Shown in pieces: positions 62,241 through 64,000 of a stretch of DNA of 64,000 nt. How positions within the stretch are numbered: position 1 is the first letter of the stretch; each line of letters starts with the position of its first letter. The notes below the pieces were generated by a model. That model had not been told where the DNA came from. It saw nothing but the letters and a program-made list of their open reading frames with translations, and searched no databases. Origin of the DNA: Irpex lacteus. Lineage: Eukaryota > Basidiomycota > Agaricomycetes > Polyporales > Irpicaceae. Both the position numbers and the translations under genes were made by a program. The stretch spans positions 1 through 64,000 of the forward strand of contig MQVO02000062.1 of NCBI GenBank assembly GCA_001986395.2. Direction: 5' to 3'.

Positions 62241-62955
62241 ATGGCGGTGAGTCCCCCCCCCTTCCTCAGTCGTCCATACAACTTTATACTCACGCCACAC
62301 AGAGCACATCGCCCGCTGCCGCCCTCAACGACGACCCCTCAGGAGACGTCATAATCCCTCAGAAGGTCTATCCTTCCCAGACTACAGGCTTCACAGCTAG
62401 CGAACCTATCTCTTTCACTCGACACGGTGCGCTTGGAGTTTCTCTGGAGGCTTCATTGCAGCCCGACTTCGCCTTGCGTGACTATACTCTCAAGAATACG
62501 GGCATGTCCGATGGTGCAATCAGCTCCCCTTTATCTACAACGTCCGCAAAGATTACCCTGCGTCTTCAGGTATTGTAATCGTTGTGTACTATTCCCCTAT
62601 TTGCGAGCCTGACTCCGCGTCCAACCAGTGGCCTGGCTGTCAACCCTTTTACAAAGCCATTGGCATCGAGGAAACCATGAAAGGACAGTGCCGCAAGATC
62701 CCCAAGGCCAGGCTTGCCACTAAAGTAGCAGCCGTCATTAAACAGTTCTATCGGGTTAGTCTATTTGATAATGTATCGGTGATGCTTATTGACGCGATTC
62801 AATTTGACCGATTGTAGGAGTACAAGAGAGACGAGACCTGGCAAGACAACGCAGAATGGAACCCTGATCAGATTTCCTTCGATACCCTCGTTCTCGTTGA
62901 ACTCCGTCACGTCTCCAAGGGTTCCTACCAACCTGTGCTCGCTATACGTAAGTGA
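62241..62955 (+). CDS. Family A small protein, copy 5 (178 aa)
   Basis: Uncharacterised. Exons 62241-62246 (ATG GCG), 62303-62569, 62629-62754 and 62818-62955 join in phase to 178 aa. Exon 2 has GDVIIPQKVYPS, ISFTRHGALGVSLEASL, NTGMSDGA and AKITLRLQ. Exon 3 starts WPGCQPFYK and has PKARLATKVAAVIKQFY. Exon 4 has FDTLVLVELRHVSKGSYQPV and ends AIRK-stop. It has the cleanest splice sites of the family, with standard GTGAGT, GTATTG and GTTAGT donors. Like the others it is a soluble-looking small protein with Cys only sporadically and no targeting signal. Codon use favours C-ending codons more than the other copies, so it may be the most highly expressed. Confidence 0.85.
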
Positions 62956-64000
62956 GCGCATACACTTATCCTCAACTTCCCCTTGATTTCTCCTCGAATA
63001 AAGTCGTAGTACAGTACATGCCTGTGCGTGTGAAAGTAGAGCCGGGTAGGGAGTGCTATGGCTTCTGAGAATATACACAGTGCCATCATGATGGTCGGTA
63101 CGAACGAAACTCAACCCGTGGCCCTGTATCAGACTACCTAATGCTAGTAATGTCCAGGAAAAGGACGCATCTCAGGCAGTTGGGTTTGACCGGAATTGTC
63201 GAGTAAATTTATATCATGACAGTACAGACGCAAATTGACATCATACTTCTCATCCATAGGTTTCACGGTATATGTCCTGCCAGATAAAATTCGTGCTCGT
63301 GGAACGGCCCAACGTCGTAGTAAGCAGTAGCCGCTTATCATCATCAGCGAAACTCTGATCAGGTGTACCCCTCGTGTACTGTCTCCTCTACCTTTCTGTC
63401 TTTCTCTTCCCAAAGCAGCACTCTCTTATTGCACTAACTTGCCAGTGGTACAGGTAACGCTATGTCACAGTGTCGTTATACACTGAAAACCGTAGATCTA
63501 CCCGCGTTACCGGGAGGCGCAGGTTCGTCACACGACTCGAGAGCACAGCTAGCTCGTTTTGTTCCGTTCTGCCACAACGAAAAGCCCGGAGCCCCTACGG
63601 TCATGGCACTGCACCGCCATATTGAGTGTCGTAGAAGTCGTACAGGCTTGGAGGAATACACAATACTGCATCACTATCTTGCCTATAGTAGTTGAGGGGC
63701 GCAAGATCTTGTGGTAGATAAACGTAATATTTTTTTTTGTTCAATTCCTGTTGGTATTGCGATCGCTGACCCATCTTCTGCTACACAATGTCGTGAGTGC
63801 CAGCCATGGAGCACTACGATGAGCATCAAGCTATATATGACGGTTAGTCCCCAGTGATCACGAGCTCGTGTGCGCAATCGCGAAGTCATGCAAAGACCGA
63901 TCAGGCCAGTGCCCACTCTGCCAGCATCATTTGTAAGAACGGACACAATCTTCCATTCGTCCAGACGACCACTACTTACGAGTTGATGATCAGATAACAA
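62956..64000. other. Right-end sequence; nothing recognised
   Basis: Short frames on both strands (the longest about 117 codons, minus, overlapping the family A gene) show no family features. A gene continuing beyond the right edge cannot be excluded. Confidence 0.4.

Overview
The window looks like nuclear DNA of a filamentous basidiomycete, probably an Agaricomycete. Genes are dense and on both strands. Nearly all are cut by many 45-75 nt GT-AG introns, often leaving tiny exons. The recognisable products (Zn2Cys6 regulator, UTP10, GAPDH, Ypd1-like Hpt protein, Munc13/Git1-like protein, SLAC1/Mae1-type transporter, small secreted DPBB proteins) fit that group. No bacterial, viral, rRNA, tRNA or CRISPR feature was seen. 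All gene models were assembled by hand from open frames, splice consensus and family conservation.

Layout. 1-3047 (-) is a Zn2Cys6/fungal_trans regulator that runs off the left edge. 3565-11433 (-) is UTP10, a core small-subunit processome gene. 11.4-28 kb is an accessory-like region. It holds copies of an uncharacterised small-protein family called family A here (12.3, 16.3, 21.0 and a relic at 22.5 kb), two copies of a second uncharacterised family B (a dead one at 13.8 kb and a largely readable one at 18.0 kb), an F-box gene, a SnoaL-like protein (23.0 kb, -), an unrecognised 346-aa protein (24.3 kb, -) and decayed sequence. The family A copy at 21 kb is split by a 281-bp inverted-repeat element. 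28-31 kb holds a dicarboxylate/anion transporter. 31.3-33.3 kb holds two secreted DPBB proteins (-). 34.7 kb holds a two-TM protein. 36.6-38.9 kb (-) encodes a multi-TM protein fused to a Ser/Thr kinase. 39.6-44.5 kb (-) is a Munc13/Git1-like C2 protein. 45.8 kb holds a four-TM protein.

47.8-49.6 kb contains two 700-bp elements that look identical, in inverted orientation, with about 60-bp terminal inverted repeats and TA flanks. 50.4-51.9 kb is GAPDH, 52.7-53.2 kb a degenerate tandem duplication, 54.6-55.4 kb the Hpt phosphotransfer protein, and 56.8-57.4 kb (-) a Ser-rich hypothetical. Two more intact family A genes lie at 58.9 and 62.2 kb.

How it works together. The conserved genes are ordinary housekeeping or signalling genes and share no pathway. 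The most interesting part is family A. Four intact 165-180 aa genes and one interrupted copy share the same four-exon structure, with an intron right after the start codon and the motifs PQ.VY, WPG and H.VS.GS.QPVL. They alternate with family B, F-box and repeat material, which looks like a fast birth-and-death gene family. The membrane-anchored kinase is the most unusual single gene. Very small exons (5, 6, 10, 12, 20, 24 nt) in three genes would be missed or mis-joined by automatic prediction.
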